The notes: generated by a model not told the origin, from the letters alone. A DNA stretch of 64,000 bases from Caballeronia ptereochthonis (GCF_001545075.1 NZ_FCOB02000024.1:62001-126000); one strand, 5' to 3'; shown: positions 50,664 through 61,011, counted from the stretch's first letter. Numbers and translations are program-made.

Positions 50664-52094
50664 TTACATATTCAAAGCGCGCTTGTCGACTGCGAGCGCC
50701 GCTTCGCGCATCACTTCCGACAGCGACGGATGCGGATGGCAGATCCTGCCGATGTCTTCCGACGCAGCCTTGAACTCCATCGCGACAACCGCTTCCGCGA
50801 TCAGATCCGACGCATCCGCCGAAATCACGTGCACGCCGAGAATCTCGTCGGTCTTCGCGTCCGCGATCATCTTGACGAAGCCCTCTGCCTTGCCGATGCC
50901 GAGTGCGCGGCCATTGGCCATCATCGGGAACTGGCCGGTCTTGTACTCGCGGCCTTCGGCCTTGAGCTGCTGCTCGGTCTTGCCGACCCACGCGATTTCC
51001 GGCTCCGTGTAGATGACCCACGGAATGCAGTTGTAGTCGATGTGCGGCTTCTGACCGTCGATGATCTCCGCCACCGCCACGCCTTCGTCTTCCGCCTTGT
51101 GCGCGAGCATCGGGCCGCGCACGACGTCGCCGATCGCGTACACGTTCGGCACCTTGGTCGCGCAGTGATCATCGACGGGGATGAAGCCGCGCTCGTCGGC
51201 CGCGAGGCCGATTGCGTCGAGACCGAGGTTGTCGGTATTCGGCACGCGGCCGATCGACACGATCAGGCGGTCCGCATCCAGCGTCTGCGCGTTGCCGGCG
51301 TTATCCGTATAAGCGATCGACACACCGTTGTCGGTCGTCTTCACTTCGCCGATCCGCACGCCGAGGTGAATGTCGAGACCCTGCTTCTTGAACTGCTTCG
51401 CGGCTTCCTTCGCGAGCGCTTCGTCGGCGGCGCCCAGGAATTGCGGCAGCGCTTCGAGCACCGTCACGTCCGCGCCCAGACGGCGCCACACCGAGCCGAG
51501 CTCCAGGCCGATCACGCCCGCGCCGATCACGGCGAGCTTCTTCGGCACCGAGTCGAACGACAGCGCGCCTTCGTTGTCGGCGATGAGCTTGTTGTCGACC
51601 GGAATGTTCGGCAGATGACGCGCCTTCGAGCCCGTCGCGATGATTACGTTCTTCGCCGTGACGACTTCCGTCTCGCCTTCGCCCGACACTTCGATCTGCA
51701 CGCCGGCGTCGTTCCTGCCGGTGAACTTGCCGTGGCCCTTGAGCCACGTGATCTTGTTCTTGCGGAACAGGAACTCGATGCCCTTCGTCATCTTCTCGAC
51801 GATGCCGTCCTTGCGGGCGAGCATCTTCGACACATCGAGCTTCACATCCGACACGCTGATGCCGTGATCGCCGAGATGCTTCGCGGCGTTCTCGAACTCT
51901 TCCGACGACGCGAGCAGCGCCTTCGACGGAATGCAGCCCATGTTCAGGCACGTGCCGCCGAGCTTCAACGCGCCCGCCGGGTTCTTCCACTTCTCGATAC
52001 ACGCAACCGTCTTGCCGAGCTGCGCTGCGCGAATCGCCGCGATATAGCCCCCAGGGCCCGCGCCGATCACGACGACATCAAATTCCTTGGACAT
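50664..52094 (-). CDS. lpd: Dihydrolipoyl dehydrogenase (E3)
   Basis: A 476-residue flavoprotein. FAD-binding VIGAGPGGYIAAIRAAQLG, the redox disulfide in GGTCLNMGCIPSKALL (two Cys five apart), NAD-binding VIGAGVIGLELGSVWRRLG, and the C-terminal active-site His in ICHPHPSLSEVMREA. It reoxidises dihydrolipoamide of the 2-oxoglutarate dehydrogenase complex. It lies 87 bases after sucB in the sucA-sucB-lpd operon. Confidence 0.97.
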   Translation of the reverse strand: MSKEFDVVVIGAGPGGYIAAIRAAQLGKTVACIEKWKNPAGALKLGGTCLNMGCIPSKALLASSEEFENAAKHLGDHGISVSDVKLDVSKMLARKDGIVEKMTKGIEFLFRKNKITWLKGHGKFTGRNDAGVQIEVSGEGETEVVTAKNVIIATGSKARHLPNIPVDNKLIADNEGALSFDSVPKKLAVIGAGVIGLELGSVWRRLGADVTVLEALPQFLGAADEALAKEAAKQFKKQGLDIHLGVRIGEVKTTDNGVSIAYTDNAGNAQTLDADRLIVSIGRVPNTDNLGLDAIGLAADERGFIPVDDHCATKVPNVYAIGDVVRGPMLAHKAEDEGVAVAEIIDGQKPHIDYNCIPWVIYTEPEIAWVGKTEQQLKAEGREYKTGQFPMMANGRALGIGKAEGFVKMIADAKTDEILGVHVISADASDLIAEAVVAMEFKAASEDIGRICHPHPSLSEVMREAALAVDKRALNM

Positions 52095-52181
52095 GACTTT
52101 CCTTTTGTCAGACTCCGCTCATGCGGAGACGCCTTGAACGGTGCGCGCGAGCCTATCGCTCGCACCAAGGCAACATGCTTT

Positions 52182-53480
52182 TTACAGGTCCAGCAGCAGA
52201 CGGGCCGGATCTTCCAGCGCGTCCTTCATCGCGACCAGCGACAGCACGGCTTCGCGGCCGTCGATGATGCGGTGGTCGTACGACAGCGCGAGGTAGTTCA
52301 TCGGACGGATCACGATCTGGCCGTTCTCGACGACCGGACGCTCCTTGGTCGCGTGCACGCCGAGAATCGCGGACTGCGGCGGGTTGATGATCGGCGTCGA
52401 CAACATGGAACCGAACACGCCGCCGTTCGAGATGGAGAACGTGCCGCCGGTCATTTCCTCGATCGACAGCTTGCCGTCCTTCGCCTTCTGGCCGAATTCG
52501 GCGATCTTCTTCTCGATGTCGGCGAGGCTCATCTGATCCGCGTTGCGCAGGATGGGCACCACCAGACCGCGCGGCGAGCCGACCGCGATACCGATGTCGA
52601 AGTAGCCGTGATAGACGATGTCGTTACCGTCGATCGACGCGTTCACGAGCGGGAATTTCTTCAGCGCGTGCACCGCGGCCTTCACGAAGAACGACATGAA
52701 GCCGAGCTTCACGCCGTGTTCCTTCTCGAAGCGGTCCTTGTACTTGTTGCGCAGATCCATGACCGGCGCCATGTTGACTTCGTTGAACGTCGTCAGGATG
52801 GCGTTGGTTTGCTGCGATTCGAGCAGACGCTCGGCAATGCGCGCGCGCAGACGCGACATCGGCACGCGCTGCTCCGGGCGATCCCGCAGCCACTGATCGG
52901 CCGACGCGGGCGCCGCGACTTGCGGCAGCGAGGGCTTCGCGGCGCGCGCGGGAGCCGCGGCCGGAGCCGGCGCCGCAGTCTTCGCAGCCGGTGCGGATGC
53001 CGAAGCGGCGAGCGCGTCGCCCTTCGTGATACGGCCGTCGCGGCCCGAGCCTGCGACCTGATCGGCCGAAACGCCCTTCTCGGCCAGGATTTTCGTCGCG
53101 GCGGGTGATGCAGCGCCGCCCGTTGCAGCGGCGGCCTGCGCGGCAGCCGGCGCAGCAGCGGCAGCCGATTCAGCGACCGGCGCGGGCTTCACTTCGGCGT
53201 CGCCGGCAGCGGCGGCGGCGGGCGCTTCGCCTGCCTTCGCTTCGGTGTCGATCTTCGCGATGATTTCGTCAGCGGTGACGATATCGCCGTCGTGCTTGAT
53301 CACTTGCGCCAGCACGCCTGCGGACGGCGCGGGCACTTCGAGCACGACCTTGTCGGTCTCGATTTCGATGAGGATTTCGTCCTGGGCGACAGCCTCACCC
53401 GGCTTCTTCTTCCATTGCAGCATGGTCGCTTCCGAGACCGACTCGGAAAGCTGGGGGACCTTGACTTCTACGATAGCCAT
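52182..53480 (-). CDS. sucB: Dihydrolipoyllysine succinyltransferase (E2 of 2-oxoglutarate dehydrogenase)
   Basis: A 432-residue E2. The lipoyl domain (residues 1-76) has EIETDKVVLEVPAP with the lipoylated Lys. A linker rich in Ala, Pro and Glu follows. The E3-binding domain is around residues 125-160 (ILAEKGVSADQVAGSGRDGR). The catalytic domain ends LSYDHRIIDGREAV with His and Asp. It transfers succinyl to CoA. ATG at 53480 starts MAIVEVKVPQLSESVSEATM; an upstream extension in frame is not conserved. It starts 94 bases after sucA. Confidence 0.97.
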   Translation of the reverse strand: MAIVEVKVPQLSESVSEATMLQWKKKPGEAVAQDEILIEIETDKVVLEVPAPSAGVLAQVIKHDGDIVTADEIIAKIDTEAKAGEAPAAAAAGDAEVKPAPVAESAAAAAPAAAQAAAATGGAASPAATKILAEKGVSADQVAGSGRDGRITKGDALAASASAPAAKTAAPAPAAAPARAAKPSLPQVAAPASADQWLRDRPEQRVPMSRLRARIAERLLESQQTNAILTTFNEVNMAPVMDLRNKYKDRFEKEHGVKLGFMSFFVKAAVHALKKFPLVNASIDGNDIVYHGYFDIGIAVGSPRGLVVPILRNADQMSLADIEKKIAEFGQKAKDGKLSIEEMTGGTFSISNGGVFGSMLSTPIINPPQSAILGVHATKERPVVENGQIVIRPMNYLALSYDHRIIDGREAVLSLVAMKDALEDPARLLLDL

Positions 53481-53573
53481 TTCTGTATTTTCCTGATGCG
53501 TGTCTGTGTTCGAGCCAGGAGGCCGGGGAGCCGTTTTGACCATTCGGCTCACCCGCTCCCGATCAAGCAATGA

Positions 53574-56432
53574 TTACTTCGCGACGACCTGCGCGCCCTT
53601 CAGGCGGCCGAACGCGCCTTCCACGAGCGCCTTCTGCTGCTCGTAGTGCTTCGCGTAGTAGCCGACCGCCGGCGATGCCGAAGCGGGACGGCCGCTGTAG
53701 GCCAGCTTCATGCCTTCGCGCATGCCTTCGCGCAGATGGTGCTCGACGTAGAACCAGGCGCCCTGGTTCTGCGGCTCGTCCTGCACCCAGACCACTTCCG
53801 CCGCGTTTTCGTACTTCTTGAGTTCCGCGTCGAACTGCTTGTGAGCGAACGGATACAGCTGCTCGATACGCACGATGGCGACGTCGTTTGCCTTCGCTTC
53901 GCGGCGATGCGCGACGATGTCGTAGTACACGCGGCCCGAGCACACGATCACGCGCTTGACCTTCTTCGGCTCGATCGCTTCGTCGACTTCACCGATGACC
54001 GGCTGGAACGAGCCCTTCGACAGATCCGACAGATCCGACACGGCTTCCTTGTGACGCAGGAGCGACTTCGGCGTGGCGATGATCAGCGGCTTGCGGAACA
54101 GACGGATCATCTGACGGCGCAGCAGATGGAAGATCTGCGCGGGCGTCGTCGGCTGGACCACCTGCATGTTGTGATCCGCGCACAGCTGCAGGAAGCGCTC
54201 GATACGCGCCGACGAGTGCTCCGGACCCTGGCCTTCATAGCCGTGCGGCAGCATCATCGTGAGACCGGAGACGCGGCCCCACTTCACTTCGCCCGACGAG
54301 ATGAACTGGTCGATCACGACCTGCGCGCCGTTCACGAAGTCGCCGAACTGCGCTTCCCACGCGACGAACGTGTTCGGCTCGGCCGTCGAATAGCCGTACT
54401 CGAAGCCGAGCACCGCTTCTTCGGACAGCACGGAGTCGATCACCGTGAACTTGGCCTGGCCTTCCGCGATGTTCTGCAGCGGAATGTAGGTGCCGTCGTT
54501 CCAGCGCTCGCGGTTCTGGTCGTGCAGCACGGCGTGGCGGTGCGTGAACGTGCCGCGGCCCGAGTCCTGGCCCGTCAGGCGAACTGCATAGCCCGAGGCG
54601 ACCAGCGAGGCGAACGCGAGATGCTCGCCCATGCCCCAGTCGAGCTTGGCTTCGCCGCGGCCCATCGCGCGGCGATCGTTGATCACGCGCTCGACGAGCG
54701 GATGCAGCTTGAAGTTCTCGGGAATGGTCGTGATGCGCTCGGCGAGACGCTTCAGTTCCGCGAGCGGCACGGCGGTGTCCGCCGCGTCGGTCCACTTGCG
54801 GTTCAGGAACGGCACCCAGTCGACTGCGTACTTGCTCTTGTAGTTCGAGAGCACGGGGTCGATGGTGTGATGGCCTTCGTCCATCGCCTGGCGATACGCC
54901 TTGACCATTTCATCGGCGTCTTCCGCCTTGATGACGCCCTGCTGCACGAGCTTCTCGGCGTACAGCGCGCGCGTGCCCGGGTGCTTCGCGATGGTCTTGT
55001 ACATCAGCGGCTGCGTGACCGCCGGCGTGTCCTGCTCGTTGTGGCCCAGCTTGCGGAAGCAGACGATGTCGACGACCACGTCCTTGTGGAACTTCGTGCG
55101 GAACTCGATCGCGAGCTGCGTGGCGAGCACGACGGCTTCGGGATCGTCGCCGTTCACGTGCAGCACCGGCGCCTCGATCATCTTGACGACGTCCGAGCAG
55201 TACAGCGTCGAGCGCGAGTCGCGCGGGTCCGACGTGGTGAAGCCGATCTGGTTGTTGATGACGATGTGCAGCGTGCCGTGCGTGCCGTAGCCGCGCGTCT
55301 GCGCGAGGTTCAGCGTTTCCATCACGACGCCCTGGCCCGCGAAAGCCGCGTCGCCGTGGATCTGCACCGGCAGCACCTGCAGGCCTTCCTCGTCGCCGCG
55401 GCGGTCCATGCGCGCCTTGGCCGAGCCCTCGACCACCGGGTTCACGATTTCCAGGTGCGACGGGTTGAACGCGAGCGACAGGTGAACCGGGCCGCCTTCC
55501 GTTGCGACATCCGACGAGAAGCCCTTGTGGTACTTCACGTCGCCGGCCGGCAGGTCATCGACGTGCTTGCCTTCGAATTCGGCGAAGAGGTCGGCCGGCA
55601 TCTTGCCGAGCGTGTTGACCAGCACGTTCAGACGGCCGCGGTGCGCCATGCCGATGACGATTTCCTGCACGCCGTTCGCGCCCGCGTGACGGACCACTTC
55701 GTCCATCGACGCGATGAAGCTCTCGCCGCCTTCCAGCGAAAAGCGCTTCTGGCCGACATACTTGGTGTGCAGAAATCGCTCGAGGCCTTCGGCGGCCGTC
55801 AGGCGATTCAGGATATGCTTCTTCTTTTCGTTCGAGAAATTCGGCGTCGAGCGGATCGACTCGAGCCTCTCCTTCCACCAGCGCTTCTGCTCGGGATCGC
55901 TGATGTACATGAATTCTGCGCCGATCGTGCCGCAGTAGGTGTCGCGCAGCGCCTTGACGATGTCGCGCAGCGACGCCTGCTCGAAACCGAAGTACAGGTT
56001 GGTCGCGTTGAACACCTGGTCCATGTCGGCTTCGGTGAAGTCGTAGAAGCCGGGTTCGAGTTCGGGGATGGCGGGACGCTCGCGGCGCTTGAGCGGATCG
56101 AGGTTGGCCCATTGCGTGCCAAGGAAGCGATACGCGCCGATGAGGGATTGAACGTAGACTTGCTTGCGCGCGGTGGTCAGATCACCCGTGCTCTCGCGAG
56201 GAAGGAAGGCATTGGCCTTCGCGCGCTGGGCGAAGGACTCGACGATGGGGCCGTGGGCCACGTCGTTGTGAGCCGTGCCGTCGGAGGCGGGCACGTTCTG
56301 CAACGCGTCGAAGTAGGCTCGCCAGGTCTCGGGCACTGACGCGGGATTATCGAGATATTGCTCGTACAACTCTTCGACGTACGGAGCATTACCGCCGAAC
56401 AGATAAGAGTTCGACTGGAATTGCTTCATCAT
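53574..56432 (-). CDS. sucA: 2-oxoglutarate dehydrogenase E1 component
   Basis: A 952-residue thiamine-diphosphate-dependent E1. The short N-terminal E2-binding segment begins MKQFQSNSYLFGGNAPYVEE. The ThDP-binding region contains IHGDAAFAGQGVVMETLNL and NNQIGFTTSDPRDSRST, and the transketolase-like domain has GQDSGRGTFTHRHAVLHDQ. It decarboxylates 2-oxoglutarate and succinylates the lipoyl group of SucB. It is the first gene of sucA-sucB-lpd. A run of two ATGs starts it; the first at 56432 is used. Confidence 0.97.
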   Translation of the reverse strand: MMKQFQSNSYLFGGNAPYVEELYEQYLDNPASVPETWRAYFDALQNVPASDGTAHNDVAHGPIVESFAQRAKANAFLPRESTGDLTTARKQVYVQSLIGAYRFLGTQWANLDPLKRRERPAIPELEPGFYDFTEADMDQVFNATNLYFGFEQASLRDIVKALRDTYCGTIGAEFMYISDPEQKRWWKERLESIRSTPNFSNEKKKHILNRLTAAEGLERFLHTKYVGQKRFSLEGGESFIASMDEVVRHAGANGVQEIVIGMAHRGRLNVLVNTLGKMPADLFAEFEGKHVDDLPAGDVKYHKGFSSDVATEGGPVHLSLAFNPSHLEIVNPVVEGSAKARMDRRGDEEGLQVLPVQIHGDAAFAGQGVVMETLNLAQTRGYGTHGTLHIVINNQIGFTTSDPRDSRSTLYCSDVVKMIEAPVLHVNGDDPEAVVLATQLAIEFRTKFHKDVVVDIVCFRKLGHNEQDTPAVTQPLMYKTIAKHPGTRALYAEKLVQQGVIKAEDADEMVKAYRQAMDEGHHTIDPVLSNYKSKYAVDWVPFLNRKWTDAADTAVPLAELKRLAERITTIPENFKLHPLVERVINDRRAMGRGEAKLDWGMGEHLAFASLVASGYAVRLTGQDSGRGTFTHRHAVLHDQNRERWNDGTYIPLQNIAEGQAKFTVIDSVLSEEAVLGFEYGYSTAEPNTFVAWEAQFGDFVNGAQVVIDQFISSGEVKWGRVSGLTMMLPHGYEGQGPEHSSARIERFLQLCADHNMQVVQPTTPAQIFHLLRRQMIRLFRKPLIIATPKSLLRHKEAVSDLSDLSKGSFQPVIGEVDEAIEPKKVKRVIVCSGRVYYDIVAHRREAKANDVAIVRIEQLYPFAHKQFDAELKKYENAAEVVWVQDEPQNQGAWFYVEHHLREGMREGMKLAYSGRPASASPAVGYYAKHYEQQKALVEGAFGRLKGAQVVAK

Positions 56433-56697
56433 TTTACGCTCACCTTTCTTCGAGTTTCTCGAGGAAGTGCGGGTTACGAAACCTTCCGCGCCACGGCCTG
56501 ACCGTTTAGCGGATTGCGCGAATCAAGTCTGCTTGGAAGGACCTAAAAAGCGACAGCTAATCGCGGAAGCATAGCACATAACCGATCGTCATATGACCGA
56601 TCGCCGCATGTGGCTTACCCCTGTCATCCTATGCGCAACAAGCATGTGCGGGCTTTTGCGAGATAAGCAAGGGTCCTTTGCGAAGCCTCGAAACGAC
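56433..56697. other. Upstream region of sucA and end of typA transcript
   Basis: No gene was recognised. It contains the ten-base palindrome GTCATATGAC (56588-56597) flanked on both sides by CGATC, 155 bases upstream of the sucA start. This might be an operator for the sucAB-lpd operon; no matching regulator is known to me. Confidence 0.45.
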
Positions 56698-56721
56698 AAA
56701 AGCCGCCCGAAGGCGGCTTTT
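56698..56721 (-). terminator. Terminator of typA
   Basis: AAAAGCCGCC (56698-56707) pairs with GGCGGCTTTT (56712-56721) around CGAA, giving a T-tract on either strand. It lies 24 bases beyond the typA stop on the minus strand. Confidence 0.85.
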
Positions 56722-56744
56722 GGTTCGCTGATACGAGCCGATGC

Positions 56745-58571
56745 TTATTCGGCGTTGGCCTCGCGGCTCGCGCGGCGGCGCTCGTGCTCCTTCAGATGAC
56801 GCTTGCGCAAGCGGATCGACTGCGGCGTGACCTCGACGAGCTCGTCGTCGTCGATGAACTCGACCGCGTATTCCAGCGAGAGCTGGATCGGCGGCACGAG
56901 ACGCACGGCTTCGTCGGTGCCCGACGCACGCACGTTGGTCAATTGCTTGCCCTTGATCGGATTCACGACGAGGTCGTTATCGCGGCTGTGGATGCCGATG
57001 ATCATGCCTTCATAGAGCGCGTCGCCCGGCGACACGAACATGCGGCCGCGATCCTGCAGCTTCCACAGCGCATAGGCGACGGCGGCCCCGTCGTCCTGCG
57101 AGATCAGCACGCCGTTGCGGCGCTCGCCGACGGAGCCGTCCTTCACCGGCTGATACGAATCGAACGTGTGGCTCATCAGGCCCGTGCCGCGCGTGAGCGT
57201 CAGGAACTCGCTCTGGAAGCCGATCAGTCCGCGCGCCGAAATGCGGTACTCGAGACGCGTGCGGCCGCGGCCGTCGGAGGTCATGTCGAGCATTTCGCCC
57301 TTGCGGCGGCCAAGCTCTTCCATCACGCCGCCCTGGTGCGTGTCTTCGATATCGACCGTCAGGTTCTCGTACGGCTCGTGCTTCACGCCGTCAATCTCCT
57401 GCACCACCACGCGCGGACGCGACACCGCGAGCTCATAGCCTTCGCGGCGCATGTTCTCGACGAGAATCGTCAGGTGCAGCTCGCCGCGGCCCGACACTTC
57501 GAAGGTCGTTTCGTCGCCGGTGTCCTTCACGCGCAGCGCGACGTTGTGGTTGAGCTCCTTCATCAGACGGTCGCGGATCTGGCGGCTCGTCACGAACTTG
57601 CCTTCCTTGCCCGCGAGCGGCGACGAATTCACGAGGAAGTTCATCGTGAGCGTGGGTTCGTCGACGGTGATCATCGGCAGCGCATCGGGCTGCTCCGGCG
57701 CGCAGATCGTCACGCCGATGCCGATTTCCTCGATGCCGTTGATCAGCACGATATCGCCCGCCTGCGCTTCCTCGACCTGCACGCGCTCGAGGCCGTGGAA
57801 CGACAGCACCTGATTGATCTTGCGATTGATGATCGCGCCGTCCGGACCCGAGCGCACGGCCACCGCCATGCCGGGGCGGATGCGCCCGCGCGCGACGCGG
57901 CCCACGCCGATGCGGCCGACGTACGAGTTGTAGTCGAGCGAGGTGATCTGCAGTTGCAGCGGGCCGTCCGGATCAGCCGGACGCACCGGCACGTGCTCCA
58001 GAATGGCCTCGAAGAGCGGGCGCATCGTGCCTTCGCGCGTTTCGGGGTCGAGGCTCGCATAGCCGTTCAGGCCCGAGGCGTAGACGATCGGGAAGTCGAG
58101 CTGCTCTTCGGTCGCGCCGAGCTTGTCGAAGAGATCGAAGGTCTGGTTGATTACCCAGTCGATGCGCGCGCCCGGACGGTCCACCTTGTTGATCACGACG
58201 ATCGGCTTCAGGCCGAGCGCGAGCGCCTTCTTGGTGACGAAGCGCGTCTGCGGCATCGGACCTTCGACGGCGTCGACGAGCAGCAGCACGGAATCGACCA
58301 TCGACAGCACGCGCTCCACTTCGCCGCCGAAGTCCGCGTGTCCCGGCGTGTCGACGATATTGATGTGCGTGCCTTCGTATTCGACGGCGCAGTTCTTCGC
58401 CAGAATCGTGATGCCGCGTTCCTTTTCGATGTCGTTCGAGTCCATGACCCGCTCGGCGACCTGTTGGTTTTCCCGGAACGTGCCCGACTGACGGAGCAAC
58501 TGGTCGACGAGCGTGGTCTTGCCGTGGTCGACGTGGGCAATGATGGCGATATTGCGGAGGGCGCGAGTCAT
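56745..58571 (-). CDS. typA: Ribosome-associated translational GTPase TypA/BipA
   Basis: A 608-residue GTPase. G1 is IIAHVDHGKTTLVDQLL, switch II DTPGHADFGGEVER, and NKVDRPGARIDWV is the G4. The EF-G-like domains and the specific C-terminal domain follow (GKQLTNVRASGTDEAVRLVP). BipA aids ribosome assembly and stress adaptation, notably at low temperature. The ATG at 58571 begins MTRALRNIAIIAHVDHGKTT; residues upstream in frame are not part of the family. Confidence 0.96.
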   Translation of the reverse strand: MTRALRNIAIIAHVDHGKTTLVDQLLRQSGTFRENQQVAERVMDSNDIEKERGITILAKNCAVEYEGTHINIVDTPGHADFGGEVERVLSMVDSVLLLVDAVEGPMPQTRFVTKKALALGLKPIVVINKVDRPGARIDWVINQTFDLFDKLGATEEQLDFPIVYASGLNGYASLDPETREGTMRPLFEAILEHVPVRPADPDGPLQLQITSLDYNSYVGRIGVGRVARGRIRPGMAVAVRSGPDGAIINRKINQVLSFHGLERVQVEEAQAGDIVLINGIEEIGIGVTICAPEQPDALPMITVDEPTLTMNFLVNSSPLAGKEGKFVTSRQIRDRLMKELNHNVALRVKDTGDETTFEVSGRGELHLTILVENMRREGYELAVSRPRVVVQEIDGVKHEPYENLTVDIEDTHQGGVMEELGRRKGEMLDMTSDGRGRTRLEYRISARGLIGFQSEFLTLTRGTGLMSHTFDSYQPVKDGSVGERRNGVLISQDDGAAVAYALWKLQDRGRMFVSPGDALYEGMIIGIHSRDNDLVVNPIKGKQLTNVRASGTDEAVRLVPPIQLSLEYAVEFIDDDELVEVTPQSIRLRKRHLKEHERRRASREANAE

Positions 58572-58811
58572 AGAAAGTATCTTGGTTGTGCGCCGTCGGA
58601 GCGAGCCTCCTCTGTGAGACTCCATGGCTCGGCAGCCCCTCTTGAACCATCATGCAGACGTGCATGAATTTGGCGGGCCCGGCGCGGTGAGAACCGAAAA
58701 TTGTACCACGCATGGATGTCCGCATCCTGCAATAGGACCCAACCCGTAACGCCCGCGTGCGCGTCGCGCCGGCCGGTGACAATGATTGTTAAGCGTTTCT
58801 AGAAAAGATCC

Positions 58812-58863
58812 TTGCAGGCCTTGAAACACGCACTTATAATCATGCCTAGTCAACTATTGCAAT
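58812..58863 (+). promoter_or_regulatory. Promoter and candidate MarR operator of the efflux operon
   Basis: TTGCAG (58812-58817), a 17-base spacer and a perfect TATAAT (58835-58840). Right after the -10 box, TAGT-CA-ACTA (58847-58856) and ATTGCAAT (58856-58863) are small palindromes at the expected start of transcription, where a MarR-type repressor would block it. The rest of the 307-base gap to typA shows nothing further. Confidence 0.7.
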
Positions 58864-58878
58864 CGCACAAATATTCCC

Positions 58879-59394
58879 ATGAGCGACGCTCCGAAATCCG
58901 CGGCGATTGGCGACTACGTGCTCGCCGAGAGCGTCGGGTACCTGATGAGCCGGGTACGCTCCACCATGTGGAACATGGTCACGCAGCACACGACCTCCGA
59001 ACTGGGCATCACCAGCACGCAGGCCAGCATCCTGTTCATGCTGGCGGTCGGCAAATGCCTGACCGCGGCCGACATTGCCCGCGAATACGGCATCGATGCG
59101 AGCGCGGTCACGCGGCTCATCGACCGGCTGGAGAAGCGCGGCCTTCTCTCGCGCGTGCGCAGCGAGGAGGACCGGCGCGTGGTGCGCCTGGCGCTCACGG
59201 ACGAGGGCCAGGCGACGGCCGAAAAGATTCCGGCCATCTTCACGCGCGTGCTCGATCATCTGCTGGCGGGCTTCACGCCCGAGGAAGTCGGCTTCCTCAA
59301 GAGCATGCTCCGGCGCATCCTGGCGAACTCGTGCGATCCGTCCGTCGCCTCCTTGCTCGGCGGCAATGACAAGCCGGGTACGTCATTGCGATGA
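58879..59394 (+). CDS. MarR-family transcriptional regulator
   Basis: A 171-residue regulator with the MarR winged helix: LTAADIAREYGIDASAVTRLIDRLEKRG as helices 3-4 (listed in parts), RVRSEEDRRVVRLALTD as the wing. Flanking helices for dimerisation are at both ends. The EmrR/MprA-type regulators repress emrAB-like pumps and are released by hydrophobic drugs or phenolics. The gene heads the operon: the NodT-type gene starts 75 bases after its stop. The promoter next to its start carries small palindromes. Confidence 0.92.
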   Translation: MSDAPKSAAIGDYVLAESVGYLMSRVRSTMWNMVTQHTTSELGITSTQASILFMLAVGKCLTAADIAREYGIDASAVTRLIDRLEKRGLLSRVRSEEDRRVVRLALTDEGQATAEKIPAIFTRVLDHLLAGFTPEEVGFLKSMLRRILANSCDPSVASLLGGNDKPGTSLR

Positions 59395-59469
59395 CAAGCA
59401 AATTCGTCATCGCAGGTCTACAAAATGATTGCAACGTCCATCTTTAATTCTCATCTCAAGAGACGAGAT

Positions 59470-61011
59470 ATGAAACACCATTCCTTGTCCGCGCTTCGCG
59501 GCCCAAGCCGGGCGAAGAGCGTCGTCGTCGCAGCCGTGGCGGCGCTCGCGGTTGCGGGATGCGCGAACTACGCGGGCATTTCGAGCGACAAGAAGATTGC
59601 CGCACCCGAGAACTTCGAGAGCGCGCAGAGCGTGCCGGGACAAGGCGGCCAGTGGCCGGCGCTCGACTGGGCGAAGCAGTTCGGCGACCCGCAGTTGCCG
59701 CGACTGATCGACGAGGCGCTCGCGGACAATCCGACGCTCGCGCAGGCGCAGGCGCGCATCGCGAAGGCGTCGTCGTACATGGAGTCCTCGCGCTCGGCGC
59801 TCTACCCGAAGGTCAATGGCTCATATTCGTGGACCCGGGAGCTGTATTCGGCCAACGCCCTCTTCCCGCCCCCGTACGGCGGGACCTGGTACAGCGAGAA
59901 TAACGTGCTCGCGAGCGCCTCGTGGGAACTGGATCTGTGGGGCAAGAACCGCGCGCGGCTGAACATGGCCGTCTCGCAGGAAAAGGCCGCCGAAGCCGAA
60001 ATGCAGCAGTCGCGGGTGACGCTCGCGTCGTCGGTGGCGCGCACTTACAACCAGCTCGCGCTGCTCTACGCGCTGCGCGATGTCGCCGAGCGCGAGATCG
60101 CCAACCGTCAGGACGTGGGACGCATCACCAACGGACGCGTCACAGCGGGCCTCGACACCAACGTCGAGCGCCGCACGGCGGAAGGCAACGTCGCCACCAG
60201 CCAGACGAATCTTTCCGAGCTCGACGGCCAGATCGAAACCGTGCGCTATCAGCTGGCGGCGCTGCTCGGCAAGGGCCCGGATCGCGGCATGCAGATCGCC
60301 AAGCCGGCGATCGATCCGAAAGTCAACGTGACCTTGCCCGACAACGTGCCCGCCGATCTCATCTCGCGCCGCCCGGATATCGTCGCCGCGCGCTGGCAGG
60401 TCGAAGCCTCGACGCACAATATCAAGGAAGCGAAGGCCGAGTTCTTTCCGGACATCAATCTTGCGGCGGGCTTCGGCTTCGACGCGTTCGGCTGGAGCCG
60501 CTTCCTGCAATCGAGCAGCCGGCAGATCCAGGCGGGTCCGGCGGTGCATCTGCCGATCTTCGACGCGGGGGCCTTGCGCGCCCAACTGAAGGGCCGCTAC
60601 GCCGATTTCGAGGGCGATGTCGCGAACTACAATCAGACGCTCATCAACGCGCTGAACGACGTCGCGACCAACATCTCGGCGATCCACGCACTCGACAGGC
60701 AGATGTCCGATGCGCAGCGCGCGCTCACGGCGGCGACGAGCGCCTACCAGCTGGCGGTGATCCGCTACAAGGCCGGCCTTTCGCCGCAATTGCAGGTGCT
60801 CAATGCCGACTCGAACCGCCTCGCGAACGAGCAAACGGTCACGAACCTGCGCCTGAAGCGCACCGATCTGCAGATCGCGCTGATCAAATCGCTGGGCGGC
60901 GGCTTCGACGCGACGAGCACCAATCTCGCGATCGACGGCAGCGGGCAGCGTGAGACGACGCAGGCAGCCAACACCGCTGATGCGGCCAACGCGGCCACGC
61001 CGTCGAAGTAA
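59470..61011 (+). CDS. Efflux outer-membrane lipoprotein, NodT family
   Basis: A 513-residue TolC-like channel. The signal peptide ends at lipobox LAVAGC near residue 35, giving a lipidated Cys. Two outer-membrane efflux repeats follow, with DNPTLAQAQARIAKASSYME in the first and NALNDVATNISAIHALDRQM in the second. A Ser/Ala/Asn-rich tail closes it. It should form the outer-membrane duct for EmrAB. ATG at 59470 is taken since the signal peptide begins there. Confidence 0.93.
   Translation: MKHHSLSALRGPSRAKSVVVAAVAALAVAGCANYAGISSDKKIAAPENFESAQSVPGQGGQWPALDWAKQFGDPQLPRLIDEALADNPTLAQAQARIAKASSYMESSRSALYPKVNGSYSWTRELYSANALFPPPYGGTWYSENNVLASASWELDLWGKNRARLNMAVSQEKAAEAEMQQSRVTLASSVARTYNQLALLYALRDVAEREIANRQDVGRITNGRVTAGLDTNVERRTAEGNVATSQTNLSELDGQIETVRYQLAALLGKGPDRGMQIAKPAIDPKVNVTLPDNVPADLISRRPDIVAARWQVEASTHNIKEAKAEFFPDINLAAGFGFDAFGWSRFLQSSSRQIQAGPAVHLPIFDAGALRAQLKGRYADFEGDVANYNQTLINALNDVATNISAIHALDRQMSDAQRALTAATSAYQLAVIRYKAGLSPQLQVLNADSNRLANEQTVTNLRLKRTDLQIALIKSLGGGFDATSTNLAIDGSGQRETTQAANTADAANAATPSK

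Noticed and set aside
53646..56339. An 897-codon open frame opposite sucA, with similar long ones opposite fadE, rnr, lpd and typA
   Set aside because: All mirror strongly conserved genes on the other strand and show the same shadow composition.
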